From: Pseudoalteromonas peptidolytica
GTDB lineage: Bacteria > Pseudomonadota > Gammaproteobacteria > Enterobacterales > Alteromonadaceae
Direction: 5' to 3'
Assembly: GCF_012641745.1 (NCBI RefSeq)
Contig: NZ_WEHZ01000002.1
Location: 62,001 to 126,000 of the forward strand
DNA length: 64,000 bases
Part shown: positions 36,453 to 45,446 of the stretch, piece after piece
How the letters are laid out: each line of letters begins with the position of its first letter
Numbering within the stretch: the stretch's first letter is position 1
Program-made: the position numbers and the translations under genes
Notes under the pieces: generated by a model
Told to the model about the DNA's origin: nothing
Seen by the model: only the letters and a program-made list of their open reading frames with translations
The model's database searches: none

Positions 36453-37484
36453 ATGAAGATAAGTGGTAATTTAATCTCTAAAATTTTTATAGTTTCGTTT
36501 TTTTTCTTTTTTCTAAGCGCCTGCCAAGAAAAACAGCAACCGCCAACTGAAATCGTGTTATCGGGTAAAACAATGGGAACTACCTATAATATCAAGGTAT
36601 TTCCGGGCCAAAACAGCCTTTCTCAAGCACAGCTGCACGATGAAGTAGAGCAAGCGCTAAAAGCGGTAAATCAGTCTATGTCGACTTATATTCCTGACTC
36701 CGAGATAAATCAATTTAATGCGTTACCAGCTAATACTGTGATGCCAATTAGCGAAGACTTCCGCACTGTGATCGAAGAATCAATTCGGTTAGGACAATCC
36801 ACGGAAACATTAGATGTAACTATGGGGCCCTTGATTGACTTATGGGGATTTGGGCCCGATAAAAGGCCAACTAAACGTCCATCACAGCTGGCACTTGATG
36901 ATATGCGCTCACGCATCGGTATAGATAAGCTTGCCCTTACCGATGCTGGGTTAGCAAAGACTATCCCTGGACTAGAACTATCTTTTTCTGCCACGGCTAA
37001 GGGTTATGGCATTGATAAAGTCGCGACAGTCATTGAAAGTCACGATATTCACGATTATATGGTGGAAATTGGTGGAGAGCTGCGTGTATCAGGTAAGAAG
37101 CCGGACGGTAATTGGCGTATTGCGATAGAAAAGCCAGATGCGCCTGTTGGTCAACGTCAAATTCATCGTGTAATCGAACCTGGCAAAAATGGTATTGCGA
37201 CCTCGGGAGATTATCGTATTTTTTATGAAATGGATGGCGAAACTTTCACTCACTTAATTGATCCTATGAATGGTCGCCCTGTAAAGCATGAGCTGGTATC
37301 GGTGACAGTGCTACATCCTTCTGCAATGGTTGCTGATGGTCTCGCGACAGCGTTAACGGTGATGGGAACTGAGCGTGCGAAAGCTTATGCTCAGCAACAT
37401 CAGTTGCCTGTTTATCTTATGTATAAGAGTGCAGAGGGGATAAAGACGTATGCAAGTGACGAGTTCAAACCTTACCTGAACTAA
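36453..37484 (+). CDS. apbE: FAD:protein FMN transferase (flavin carrier ligase for NqrB/NqrC)
   Basis: 343-aa lipoprotein. The signal sequence ends in a lipobox LSAC (Cys near 24), after a run of Phe. ApbE attaches FMN to Thr in Dxx(S/T)GAT motifs, as in NqrB and NqrC just upstream. Typical blocks are SGKTMGTTYNIKV, TMGPLIDLWGFGP, ATAKGYGIDKV, VEIGGELRVSGKKPDG and THLIDPMNGRPV. The ATG at 36453 is chosen, and a GTG immediately before it is also possible. The stop codon overlaps the first base of a dispersed repeat. Confidence 0.96.
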   Translation: MKISGNLISKIFIVSFFFFFLSACQEKQQPPTEIVLSGKTMGTTYNIKVFPGQNSLSQAQLHDEVEQALKAVNQSMSTYIPDSEINQFNALPANTVMPISEDFRTVIEESIRLGQSTETLDVTMGPLIDLWGFGPDKRPTKRPSQLALDDMRSRIGIDKLALTDAGLAKTIPGLELSFSATAKGYGIDKVATVIESHDIHDYMVEIGGELRVSGKKPDGNWRIAIEKPDAPVGQRQIHRVIEPGKNGIATSGDYRIFYEMDGETFTHLIDPMNGRPVKHELVSVTVLHPSAMVADGLATALTVMGTERAKAYAQQHQLPVYLMYKSAEGIKTYASDEFKPYLN

Positions 37485-37689
37485 TACCAATTTGACTTAA
37501 TACTTGCTCAATTTGAAGGAGTAAATCTGACGCTAACAGCTTTTAAAATTTTTTATTTAGAACAACTAAATAGCAAAATTTTTGCCTTGCCTACACGGAT
37601 GTAGGTACCTTGGCGATAGCAGGACGCGGAAGCGGTGTTATCGACAAGATTTTCTCGCCTCAAAATAGACCACTTAATGAAATTGGTAT
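37484..37689. repeat. dispersed repeat, copy 1 (inverted ends ATACCAATT/AATTGGTAT)
   Basis: A 206-bp non-coding element with near-perfect inverted ends. The internal blocks TGCTCAATTTGAAGGAGTAA, ATCTGACGCTAACAG, CCTTGCCTACACG and TTTTCTCGCCTCAAAATAGA recur in copy 3 (62421-62631) almost unchanged and in copy 2 (38527-38734) with a different centre. No transposase is present. It looks like a small non-autonomous (MITE-like) or REP-type element. Confidence 0.85.
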
Positions 37690-37755
37690 AATAATTATTC
37701 TGGGGTGATTTACTGCTTTATATGAAAGGGTTAACTTCAGGTGTTAAATCGATAA

Positions 37756-37787
37756 AAAGGGTGTAGTATAATTATCGAACACCCTTT
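37756..37787 (+). promoter_or_regulatory. palindrome around a TATAAT box upstream of the DUF1496-like gene
   Basis: AAAGGGTGT and ACACCCTTT form a perfect 9-bp inverted repeat spaced by 14 nt, with TATAAT at 37767-37772 inside. The -35 is weak. The geometry fits an operator over a -10 box, or a 5' mRNA hairpin. Confidence 0.4.
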
Positions 37788-37824
37788 AAAACTTTACACT
37801 GTATCAAGGAGGTACATTGCAGTG

Positions 37825-38063
37825 ATGAAAATAGTATTACTGGGGGCTACACTGATTGCCATGCCAAGTTTCGCGTTGGCAAATGAAGGTACACATGTTG
37901 ATCCAGACAGCAGCAAAAAGATGTCTTAAAAACTTATGATAGTAAACAATACTGCTATTATGCTGACTTAGAATATTCGAAAGGTGCGGTTATGGAACAA
38001 GACTCGACCATGAAAGTGTGTGCAGTTGGCCCTGAAGGCAATTTGATTTGGATAGATCAATAA
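37825..38063 (+). pseudogene. small secreted DUF1496-like protein, frameshifted
   Basis: Strong AAGGAGGT, then ATG at 37825 and a signal peptide (MKIVLLGATLIAMPSFALA), but the frame ends at TAA 37927-37929 after 34 codons. Shifting -1 at the run AAAAAG near 37915-37920 opens a frame to 38063 encoding KQYCYYADLEYSKGAVM and KVCAVGPEGNLIWID, which I associate with DUF1496. The intact product would be about 79 aa. Either one base is missing or gained in the A-run (mutation or sequencing error), or -1 frameshifting occurs at the A-rich stretch. A terminator follows at once, so the unit was a complete single gene. Confidence 0.6.
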
Positions 38064-38076
38064 TTGATAAAAGTAA

Positions 38077-38097
38077 AAGCCGCGCAAGCGGCTTTTT
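38077..38097 (+). terminator. intrinsic terminator after the DUF1496-like gene
   Basis: AAGCCGC-GCAA-GCGGCTT hairpin followed by TTTT. Confidence 0.9.
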
Positions 38098-38240
38098 AGT
38101 GCCTGAATACCTGCTTTGATGTAAAAGCGATAGCTATAAACTTGCCCTAATATCCATAATTTAATTGTTAGTGGCGTCGTGAAAGCGTATAATTTGCGCG
38201 TCGTCACTCATATCATGTAGCAATAAAAAGGGGCTAGATA

Positions 38241-38453
38241 ATGTCTTTATTCCTCCTTACTTTCGGTTTACTCATGCTTATCGCTGTTGCGATGGCAGTA
38301 GGCGTTATCGTACAAAAAAAATCAATGGCTAGTAGCTGTGGTGGTTTAGGTTCAATGGGCATTGACAAAATCTGTGATTGCGACGATCCATGTGATAAAC
38401 GCAAAAAGCGGTTGGCAAAAGAAGAAATGTGGAAAGAAAACCAGATCCTTTGA
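38241..38453 (+). CDS. nqrM: Na+-NQR maturation protein NqrM
   Basis: 70-aa DUF539 protein with one N-terminal membrane helix (~4-25) and a cytoplasmic Cys motif SCGGLGSMGIDKICDCDDPC. NqrM is known to be required for Na+-NQR maturation, probably delivering iron to the NqrD/NqrE centre. The order nqrABCDEF-apbE-nqrM is the usual one, here stretched by a repeat and a broken small gene. AAGGGG lies upstream and a terminator downstream. Confidence 0.95.
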   Translation: MSLFLLTFGLLMLIAVAMAVGVIVQKKSMASSCGGLGSMGIDKICDCDDPCDKRKKRLAKEEMWKENQIL

Positions 38454-38473
38454 GCCACAGAATGATATTCACT

Positions 38474-38502
38474 AAAAACGCAGGCCTAGCTTGCGTTTTT
38501 GC
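38474..38502 (+). terminator. intrinsic terminator after nqrM
   Basis: AAAAACGCA and TGCGTTTTT form the stem around a 9-nt loop, with the T-run in the second arm. Confidence 0.8.
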
Positions 38503-38526
38503 ATTTTGGGCAACAGATTCATTTTA

Positions 38527-38734
38527 ATACCAATTAGCCTTAATACTTGCTCAATTTGAAGGAGTAAATCTGACGCTAACTGCGTTGCATTCATTTCCAA
38601 TAGCCAGCTATAGGAGCGTAAATTCGCCTTGCCTAAAGGGTGCTGATACGTCGGCGTGAGCACCACGCGGGAGCGGTGTTATCGATAATATTTTCTCGCC
38701 TCAACATAGACCACTTAATTAAGGTAATAAGTAT
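38527..38734. repeat. dispersed repeat, copy 2 (different central segment)
   Basis: Same left end (ATACCAATT, TGCTCAATTTGAAGGAGTAA) and right end (TTTTCTCGCCTCAACATAGA) as copies 1 and 3, but the middle differs: TTTCCAATAGCCAGCTATAG and a GTCGGCGTGAGCACCACGC stretch. It sits between nqrM and the cobalamin riboswitch. The right inverted end is degraded. Confidence 0.8.
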
Positions 38735-38854
38735 CAGTCGAGGATAGGTGTTCCTTATGTAGGTGTCATTAAAGTCGATGTATTTTACAACATCAATTAA
38801 AGCGCTCGGGCAAAAGTTGTATTTTAGACGTCTAGACTTCATAATAATGCACAT

Positions 38855-38960
38855 TTCGTAATAGGCAGATATTGGGAATGAGGTGTGAGTCCTCAACTGT
38901 CCCCGCAACTGTAAGTGCTGGAGTGTATCTCTTGCATAAGTCAGATACCAAGGTCTATTT
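38855..38960 (+). ncRNA. cobalamin riboswitch
   Basis: Contains the conserved core GGGAATGAGGTGTGAGTCC, TCCCCGCAACTGTAA and the 3' element AGTCAGATACC of adenosylcobalamin riboswitches. It is placed about 130 nt upstream of a B12 uptake operon, so it should repress btuD and following genes when cobalamin is plentiful. Ends are approximate. Confidence 0.93.
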
Positions 38961-39090
38961 ATTTAATCTGAGGGTTGGATAAGAGCAAGATTATCCAAAG
39001 TTCAGGTTGTTTACTTAAGCGGGCAGACTTAAGTCAAAGCAGTCGCCTATGCTACAAGCGACTGCTTTGCCATGCCCAATCAGAGGTGCT

Positions 39091-39888
39091 ATGGCAGTCA
39101 CACCGCAGTTTCAAGTTGATAAACTTAGCGTACAGCTTGGTGGCAAAGCTATCTTGAAAGCGCTTAGCTTCACGATTAATCCAGGCGAATTTATTGGTTT
39201 GCTCGGGCCGAATGGAGCTGGAAAGTCGACCTTGCTGCGCACATTATATCAATACATATCGCCAAGCTCAGGGCAGTTACTCTTCAATGGCAATCCTCTT
39301 GACGGCTATGGGCGCAAGGCCTACGCAAGAAATGTCGCGGTGGTGCTACAAGATATTCCCGTTGAGTTTAATCTACCACTATTTGATATGGTGTTGATGG
39401 GATTAACCCCTAACAAATCATTGCTAGCAACCATCACTGCTGCTGAAAAGCAAACTATATTCCGGGCCATAGAGCAGGTTGGATTAAGTCACAAGTGTGA
39501 GCAATGTTACAGTTCGTTATCAGGTGGGGAGAAGCAAAGGGCGATGATCGCTCGTGCTATGGTTCAGGCGCCGCAAGTATTGATAATGGATGAACCTACT
39601 AGCCATTTGGATATTAAATATCAAATTCAAATTATGGAGCTAGCTAAACAGCTTGGTGTAACTATCATCGCGTCTTTTCATGATTTAAATTTAGCCAGCG
39701 CCTTGTGTGATCGGTTATTAATATTGAGCAATGGCGAGCTTGTTGCAGATGGTGCGCCACTTGAAGTCATTAATGAAGCGCTATTAAGCCAAGTTTTTGG
39801 AGTGTGTGCGGAGGTTTCTACTGTCCGCCACCCGCCAAATAATAGTGAGATCCCGCATATACGCTTTCATTATGGGTATCAGCTATGA
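39091..39888 (+). CDS. btuD: vitamin B12 ABC importer ATP-binding protein
   Basis: 265-aa ATPase. Walker A GPNGAGKST, signature LSGGEKQR and Walker B VLIMDEPTSHLD are present. The start MAVTPQF at 39091 has AGAGGT upstream. An earlier ATG at 39049 is less likely. Its role as BtuD rather than a siderophore ATPase rests on the upstream riboswitch and the btuC, cob and btuF neighbours. The stop overlaps btuC (ATGA). Confidence 0.9.
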   Translation: MAVTPQFQVDKLSVQLGGKAILKALSFTINPGEFIGLLGPNGAGKSTLLRTLYQYISPSSGQLLFNGNPLDGYGRKAYARNVAVVLQDIPVEFNLPLFDMVLMGLTPNKSLLATITAAEKQTIFRAIEQVGLSHKCEQCYSSLSGGEKQRAMIARAMVQAPQVLIMDEPTSHLDIKYQIQIMELAKQLGVTIIASFHDLNLASALCDRLLILSNGELVADGAPLEVINEALLSQVFGVCAEVSTVRHPPNNSEIPHIRFHYGYQL

Positions 39889-40910
39889 TAGCAGCAAAGC
39901 GAGTCTGGTTGAGCTCACTGTTACTGTTGAGTTTGTGTTGCTTCAGTATGCTGATGGCACTAAAGATAGGTGCAATTGATTTATCTTGGCATCTTGTTAT
40001 TCAAGCGATTATTAATTTTGATCCCAATGTAATTCAACAGCGTGTAGTGGTTGAACTTCGCTTACCAAGAACGCTTTTGGCAATGAGTGCGGGAGCGGGA
40101 TTGGCAATCGCTGGGCTTATATTGCAAACCGTAACGCGCAATCCACTTGCCGATCCTTATTTATTTGGGATTTCTTCAGGTGCATCGTTTGGTGTAGTGG
40201 TACTTATCACGTTGTTCGGTGCGCAGTCTGGCTTCGCAATGTCTGGGGCTGCATTTATTGGAAGCGTGCTATCAATTTTGTTGCTGTTATTCGTGGCAAA
40301 GCGTAATGCACTGCAGCAAGTGGAAACCATGTTGTTAGCCGGCGTTGCACTTTCTTTTCTATTCAGTGCATTTACCAGTTTACTGCTTTATTGGAGTGAC
40401 CCACAAGCGATTAGTGCAATCTTATTTTGGAATCTTGGCTCGTTTGCAAGGGCTAGCTGGCAATGGCTCTGGTTTGTGTGCTTGGTGGTAATACTGAGTT
40501 TTATTACGCTTTTAATCATGCGCCGCCCGCTCAATGCGCTGTTACTCGGAGATGAGAGTGCCACTACGCTTGGTGTGAACGTAGGACGAGTACGAATAGG
40601 TATGTTGTTGTTAAGTTCTTTGCTCACCGCAGTACTTGTCGCTGCGTGTGGCGGAGTCGGATTTGTTGGTTTAATGATCCCACACATCGTGCGCTTTTTT
40701 ATCTCGCAGGCAAAGGTCAGTGGAGTGGTTGCCACCGCGCTTTGTGGCGCACTTTTAATGCTCTGGGTGGACGTGTTGTCACGCACACTTATTGACAATC
40801 AGGAACTTCCCGTTGGAGTGATCACCGCAGCCATTGGCAGCGTGTTCTTTTTAGCATTGCTTATTGTCAAAAATCGCCGCTCTGCTGGAATAGGAGGAAG
40901 TCGTGGTTAA
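39885..40910 (+). CDS. btuC: vitamin B12 ABC importer permease (FecCD family)
   Basis: 341-aa inner-membrane permease with about ten hydrophobic segments and FecCD hallmarks: ELRLPRTLLAMSAGAGLAIA, NPLADPYLFGISSGASFG, GFVGLMIPHIVR and ELPVGVITAAIGS. It starts 4 nt inside the btuD end and is followed by the cobT remnant with an 8-nt overlap. Confidence 0.92.
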   Translation: MIAAKRVWLSSLLLLSLCCFSMLMALKIGAIDLSWHLVIQAIINFDPNVIQQRVVVELRLPRTLLAMSAGAGLAIAGLILQTVTRNPLADPYLFGISSGASFGVVVLITLFGAQSGFAMSGAAFIGSVLSILLLLFVAKRNALQQVETMLLAGVALSFLFSAFTSLLLYWSDPQAISAILFWNLGSFARASWQWLWFVCLVVILSFITLLIMRRPLNALLLGDESATTLGVNVGRVRIGMLLLSSLLTAVLVAACGGVGFVGLMIPHIVRFFISQAKVSGVVATALCGALLMLWVDVLSRTLIDNQELPVGVITAAIGSVFFLALLIVKNRRSAGIGGSRG

Positions 40911-41130
40911 ACCGTTAGCCACTCTTAAAAATGTGCATATTCAAAAGCTTATTGACTTAAAAGCCAAACCGTTAGGCGCCTTTGGTAAACTTAAATCCTT
41001 GACTGTGCAGCTAGTGCAGATCCTGTCACAAAGGCAAACCCAGTTACAGTTGACGCACTTAGCGATAACACTCCCAGCTCTGTTTATTATTGCAGGCGTA
41101 TCACAATGCTTAAGAGGTGAAGGAGCATGA
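40903..41130 (+). pseudogene. cobT: truncated CobT (nicotinate-nucleotide:dimethylbenzimidazole phosphoribosyltransferase) remnant
   Basis: 75-codon frame from GTG 40903 with a strong TAGGAGGA site. Residues 10-40 match the CobT N-terminus (KLIDLKAKPLGAFGKLKSL) and residues ~55-63 read LPALFIIAG, where CobT continues into GDHGV. Here the frame ends after 12 more residues, so about 270 residues including the active site are missing. Both junctions remain translationally coupled (overlap with btuC, ATGA into cobQ), which points to an internal deletion that kept the operon intact. It cannot be an active CobT. It may simply serve coupling. Confidence 0.6.
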
Positions 41131-42599
41131 AGACCTTAATGGTGCAGGGCACTACGTCGGATGCGGGTAAAAGTACACTGGTTGCAGGACTTTGCCGTGT
41201 GCTACAGCGTAAGGGGTTATCGGTTACGCCTTTTAAGCCGCAAAATATGGCACTAAATAGTGCTGTCACACCTTGCGGCGGTGAAATTGGTCGGGCACAA
41301 GCACTCCAAGCTGAGGCTGCAAAAGTCCCACTATCCACAGACTTTAATCCTATTTTACTTAAGCCAAATTCAGACACTGGTGCACAAGTTATTATTCACG
41401 GGAAAGCCATTAGTAATATGGAAGCAGCTGCTTATCATGATTACAAAAAGGTAGCGATGGAGGCTGTACTTTCCTCACATCAGCGCCTCAGCGACCAATT
41501 TGAGCTGTGCATAGTGGAAGGGGCGGGGAGCCCTGCTGAGATCAATCTGCGTGAAAATGACATTGCCAATATGGGGTTTGCCTGTGAGGTGGCGTGCCCC
41601 GTGATCATTATCGCTGATATCGACAAAGGCGGGGTATTCGCACATTTGGTTGGCACACTTGCGCTATTAAGTGACTATGAACAAAGCTTGGTTAAAGGGT
41701 TTGTGATCAATCGCTTCCGTGGTGATATTGCGTTATTGCAATCAGGACTTGACTGGCTTGAGCAAAAAACGGGTAAGCCTGTACTTGGGGTATTGCCCTA
41801 TTTGCATGGCTTAGCGCTCGATGCAGAAGATGCGGTGACGGTAGACAATATCTGTGAACGGGGATCGTTAAGCGTTAGGGTTTTACTATTTCCTCATATT
41901 AGCAATCACACCGACTTTGACACCTTGCGCTTAAACCCTGAAGTGGATTTGCGTTATGTGCGCTATCAAGAATCTATCGGCCCTTGTGATTTAATCATAC
42001 TGCCTGGTAGTAAAAATGTGTTGAGTGATTTAGCTTTCTTACGCAAACAAGGTTGGGCGGAAGAAATCAAACGGCACCTGAGGTACGGTGGTAAGGTACT
42101 AGGTGTGTGCGGCGGTTTGCAAATGTTAGGTAAGTTCATTAGAGATCCAAATGCGGTGGAATCTACACTTGGTGAAGTCGCTGGGCTTGGTCTGGCTGAC
42201 TTTGAGACTACACTCTCAGAGCAAAAAGTACTGACGCAAGTGTCTGGCATTTGCCAATTAGATGAGCAAAGTGCTGAAATGTGTGGTTACGAGATCCATG
42301 CCGGGATTTCTTCTGGAGCGGCGCTAGAGATGCCATTCCTACTATTTAACACACATCCAAATAACAGTGTGAAAGATGGTTTTATCTCTCGAGATAATCA
42401 AATTGCAGGCACCTATTTACATGGTTTATTTGATACGGTTGCCGCGACACAGGCTATCTTGTCTTGGGTAGGTAGTAAGCAAGCAGGTACTGCCGCGATT
42501 GATTTAGCGAAGCACAGAGAACTGCAAATTACGCGTCTTGCCGACAGCTGTGAAGCACATTTAGATTGGCAAAAATTGATGAAAATAATTGAGGAATAA
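41127..42599 (+). CDS. cobQ: cobyric acid synthase
   Basis: 490 aa. The N-terminal dethiobiotin-synthetase-like ATPase has [17 protein letters not shown], followed by [10 protein letters not shown] and [11 protein letters not shown]. The C-terminal class I glutamine amidotransferase domain has the nucleophile Cys in [10 protein letters not shown] and the His in [10 protein letters not shown]. It amidates the corrin ring side chains b, d, e and g. AAGGAG lies before the ATG, and the gene overlaps the cobT remnant by 4 nt. Confidence 0.96.
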   Translation: MKTLMVQGTTSDAGKSTLVAGLCRVLQRKGLSVTPFKPQNMALNSAVTPCGGEIGRAQALQAEAAKVPLSTDFNPILLKPNSDTGAQVIIHGKAISNMEAAAYHDYKKVAMEAVLSSHQRLSDQFELCIVEGAGSPAEINLRENDIANMGFACEVACPVIIIADIDKGGVFAHLVGTLALLSDYEQSLVKGFVINRFRGDIALLQSGLDWLEQKTGKPVLGVLPYLHGLALDAEDAVTVDNICERGSLSVRVLLFPHISNHTDFDTLRLNPEVDLRYVRYQESIGPCDLIILPGSKNVLSDLAFLRKQGWAEEIKRHLRYGGKVLGVCGGLQMLGKFIRDPNAVESTLGEVAGLGLADFETTLSEQKVLTQVSGICQLDEQSAEMCGYEIHAGISSGAALEMPFLLFNTHPNNSVKDGFISRDNQIAGTYLHGLFDTVAATQAILSWVGSKQAGTAAIDLAKHRELQITRLADSCEAHLDWQKLMKIIEE

Positions 42600-42600
42600 C

Positions 42601-43197
42601 ATGAGCGGACAACAAGATAAGCATCAGCAACGACAGCAAAAAGTAAAACAACAAGTCGATGAAAAAATCGCTGCTGCCCAGCAAGAGCAGGGCATTTTGC
42701 AAGTGATCACAGGTAACGGTAAAGGTAAGTCAACATCTGGTTTTGGCACCGTTGCGCGTTGTGTCGGTCATGGTATGAATGCTGCGGTTGTGCAGTTTAT
42801 CAAAGGAACTTGGGAGTGTGGAGAGCGCAACTTGCTCGAAAAAGTCGGTGTGCCATTTGCGGTCATGAAAACGGGCTTCACATGGGAAACGCAAAACCGT
42901 GAAACCGATACTGCTGCCGCGCAGGCGACATGGCAGCAAGCAAAAGTATGGCTACAAGATGAAAGCATCGACTTGGTATTGCTCGATGAAATTACCTATA
43001 TGTTGAGCTATGACTATCTAGATTTGGATGAAGTCATAACGGTGCTAGAAAATCGCCCAACTATGCAGTCAGTGATTGTAACTGGACGCGGAGCACATCG
43101 ACGTCTGACCGAGCTTGCAGATACTGTGAGTGAAGTGCGCAACGTGAAGCATGCCTTTGACGCAGGTATTAAAGCGCAAAAGGGGTTTGACTACTGA
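42601..43197 (+). CDS. cobO: corrinoid adenosyltransferase (CobO/BtuR type)
   Basis: 198 aa, ATP-dependent Co-adenosylation of cob(I)alamin or cob(I)yrinic acid diamide. P-loop GNGKGKSTSGFGT, then QFIKGTWECGERN, LVLLDEITY and TGRGAHRRLTELADTVSE are typical. The start at 42601 has GAGGAA upstream. An ATG at 42589 inside cobQ is less suitable. The stop overlaps btuF (TGATG). Confidence 0.95.
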   Translation: MSGQQDKHQQRQQKVKQQVDEKIAAAQQEQGILQVITGNGKGKSTSGFGTVARCVGHGMNAAVVQFIKGTWECGERNLLEKVGVPFAVMKTGFTWETQNRETDTAAAQATWQQAKVWLQDESIDLVLLDEITYMLSYDYLDLDEVITVLENRPTMQSVIVTGRGAHRRLTELADTVSEVRNVKHAFDAGIKAQKGFDY

Positions 43198-44057
43198 TGC
43201 TAAAGCTCACTTTTTCTATTGTTTTAGCTTTTGCCTTTAGTGTTAGCGCTAAGCCTGCAGAGCGGATCATCGCCCTTGCCCCTCATATTGTCGAAAATCT
43301 TTATGCAATAGGCGCTGGGGAGCGGATTGTAGGCACGGTCGCCTATGCGGATTATCCAGAAGCAGCCAAGCAACTGCCTCAGATAGGCGATTATCAGGGC
43401 ATTTCGGTTGAAAAAATTTTGGCACTTAAGCCTGATCTTATCATTGCATGGAAAAACGCAAGTCACGCTCCCATGCTTGAAAAGCTCGAGAGTTTTGGCG
43501 TTGATGTGATCTATAGTGAAGCAAAATATTTAGATAAATTACCCGATGAGTTGCTACGCCTTGGTAAAATTACAGGGCTTGGATCTCAAGCACAACAACA
43601 GGCTGATTTGTTTACTAAGCGTTTAGATGAACTAAAAGCTCAGTATGAACAAAGCGCTAGCTTAGCTGTATTTTATCAATTGTGGCCATCACCGCTGATG
43701 ACCGTGGGGGGGGAAAGTTGGTTACAGCAAGTCTTTAACGTGTGTAATGTGAAAAATGTTTTTGCCGACGCCACCACAGACTATCCGCAAATTAGCATTG
43801 AGAACGTTTTGTTGAAATCACCACAAGTGATTGTGATCTCTGAGGAAAAGAGTGAGCAAGACAGAGAGTCGATTAAATGGCAGCAATGGCCTTCTGTCCC
43901 TGCGGTAAAGCACAAGCAATACATATCTGTTGATGCTGATCTGCTCCATCGTTATAGCTATCGTATGCTCGAGGGAATATCGGATTTATGTGGTAAACTT
44001 AACGTCTCTCGAGCGCATTATAAAACGATGAAGGTAGAACATGACAACGTGGAGTGA
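43197..44057 (+). CDS. btuF: periplasmic vitamin B12-binding protein
   Basis: 286 aa with a signal peptide ending near SVSAKP, then the BtuF fold: [38 protein letters not shown] and LKPDLIIAW. It delivers B12 to BtuCD, encoded in the same operon. The start overlaps the cobO stop, and the end overlaps ung by 17 nt. Confidence 0.93.
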   Translation: MLKLTFSIVLAFAFSVSAKPAERIIALAPHIVENLYAIGAGERIVGTVAYADYPEAAKQLPQIGDYQGISVEKILALKPDLIIAWKNASHAPMLEKLESFGVDVIYSEAKYLDKLPDELLRLGKITGLGSQAQQQADLFTKRLDELKAQYEQSASLAVFYQLWPSPLMTVGGESWLQQVFNVCNVKNVFADATTDYPQISIENVLLKSPQVIVISEEKSEQDRESIKWQQWPSVPAVKHKQYISVDADLLHRYSYRMLEGISDLCGKLNVSRAHYKTMKVEHDNVE

Positions 44058-44709
44058 CGTACTAGGTCAAGAAAAACAACAAGATTACTTTAAACAAACC
44101 ATGGAGTACGTGGCAGAGCGTCGGGCACAAGGTGTCAACGTATTTCCGCCACAAGAGCAAGTATTTGAGGCGTTTAAAGTCACTCCATTTGACCAAGTTA
44201 AAGTGGTAATTCTTGGGCAAGATCCTTACCATGGCCCCAACCAAGCTCACGGTTTATGTTTTTCTGTACTGCCGGGTATCAAGCCACCACCGTCATTAAA
44301 TAATATGTATAAAGAGTTGCTGCAAGATATTGAGGGTTTTACCGTCCCCAATCATGGTTATCTAATTGACTGGGCGAAACAGGGGGTACTGCTGTTAAAT
44401 ACGGTTTTGACAGTAGAGCAAGGACAAGCTCACTCGCACAAAAACCTCGGGTGGGAGCGCTTTACTGATGTAGTGATCGAGAAACTCAATGCTAACAGTG
44501 AAGGGATCATTTTTTTACTTTGGGGCTCACATGCACAAAAAAAAGGTAAAAACATAGACAAAAATCGTCACCATGTTTTACACGCACCTCATCCCTCACC
44601 GCTCTCTGCACATCGTGGTTTTTTTGGCTGTGGCCACTTCAGTAAAACAAATCAACTGCTGACACAAATGGGGAAGCAGCCAATCGATTGGCGACTGGCT
44701 GAACTATAA
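44041..44709 (+). CDS. ung: uracil-DNA glycosylase
   Basis: 222-aa family 1 UDG. Catalytic [26 protein letters not shown] and [18 protein letters not shown] are all present. It removes uracil from DNA in base-excision repair. The start lies within the end of btuF, so it is probably expressed from the B12 operon as well as internal promoters. Confidence 0.97.
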   Translation: MTTWSDVLGQEKQQDYFKQTMEYVAERRAQGVNVFPPQEQVFEAFKVTPFDQVKVVILGQDPYHGPNQAHGLCFSVLPGIKPPPSLNNMYKELLQDIEGFTVPNHGYLIDWAKQGVLLLNTVLTVEQGQAHSHKNLGWERFTDVVIEKLNANSEGIIFLLWGSHAQKKGKNIDKNRHHVLHAPHPSPLSAHRGFFGCGHFSKTNQLLTQMGKQPIDWRLAEL

Positions 44710-44720
44710 TAATAAAAACC

Positions 44721-44750
44721 AAAAAGAGCGCCATGAAGGGCGCTCTTTTT
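44721..44750. terminator. bidirectional terminator between ung and the DUF3545 gene
   Basis: AAAAAGAGCGCC and GGGCGCTCTTTTT pair around a 5-nt loop, with T-runs on both strands for the two converging genes. Confidence 0.92.
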
Positions 44751-44940
44751 AGCTTAAATCAAATTCGTCTAAATCAACACTGTCTGCGAAAATATCTAGT
44801 TCCTGTAGTTCTTTGCGTAGTCGCTGTTTATCTTTAAGCGCTTCAATCTCGCGCCATTTTCGTTTTTTGCCCTTAGATGAAGTTTTTTTCTTAGCCTCTG
44901 GACTTTCTAATAATTCTAATAACTCGTCTAGGGTATCCAT
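44749..44940 (-). CDS. DUF3545 family small protein
   Basis: 63-aa charged protein with the conserved core KRKWREIEALKDKQRLRKEL, which I associate with DUF3545, found in Alteromonadales and Vibrionales. Function unknown. AGGAG lies 7 nt before the ATG. The acidic C-terminus is VDLDEFDLS. Confidence 0.85.
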   Translation of the reverse strand: MDTLDELLELLESPEAKKKTSSKGKKRKWREIEALKDKQRLRKELQELDIFADSVDLDEFDLS

Positions 44941-45036
44941 GAAAATCTCCTATTGATAAAAACAACCTAAAGTGGCACTTGTTTTGGCTTCGATGAGCAC
45001 GACAACTGCAATGACACCGTTGATTTTTCACACTAT

Positions 45037-45192
45037 ATGGTAAGCCTCAGAGGAGGAACCGTTAAAAGTCTGATAGTTAAAGTACGCTACAAGCAACCCC
45101 ATGTTGCTCGCTTTTTATACCAAAACCAGAATGTAGCGGTATCAATTTTCACTTCAAGTGATATTGATATACCACAGTCGGAACAAAAATAA
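45037..45192 (+). CDS. small ORF or gene remnant of unknown function
   Basis: ATG at 45037 gives 51 codons (begins MVSLRGGTVKSL), but there is no ribosome site, and the same frame is open back to 44971 with protein-like sequence (FDEHDNCNDTVDF) and no start codon. This may be the 3' part of a decayed gene. The rest of 44941-45446 is AT-rich, with an AGCAAC/GTTGCT inverted repeat and a TATAAT at 45409-45414 before the next gene. Confidence 0.25.
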   Translation: MVSLRGGTVKSLIVKVRYKQPHVARFLYQNQNVAVSIFTSSDIDIPQSEQK

Positions 45193-45446
45193 AACACAAT
45201 TGTGTCTTTTGGGTTAAAAGCAAGTGACAGTTTGATGAAAGTCAAAAAGGCGTATTAGTTTGATTTAGAGAGTAAAACAACTGAGACGAAAATTACGGTG
45301 TTGTTGGGCGAAAACATCGTTACTTTTTACATAAGCTGTTTCAATTATATATCGGGCCAACTTTTAGGGGAGTCATTCAAAATGATATTTTATTAATGTT
45401 ATATTACTTATAATCAGAAAGTTAAAACTTTATATTAAGGATTACA

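Noticed and set aside
38472..38908. Two minus-strand frames across dispersed repeat copy 2
   Set aside because: Both are formed by the repeat and the riboswitch leader. No ribosome sites or protein-like features.
39049..39090. Upstream ATG of btuD
   Set aside because: Extra residues MLQATALPCPIRGA do not look like an ABC ATPase N-terminus, and the later ATG has AGAGGT.
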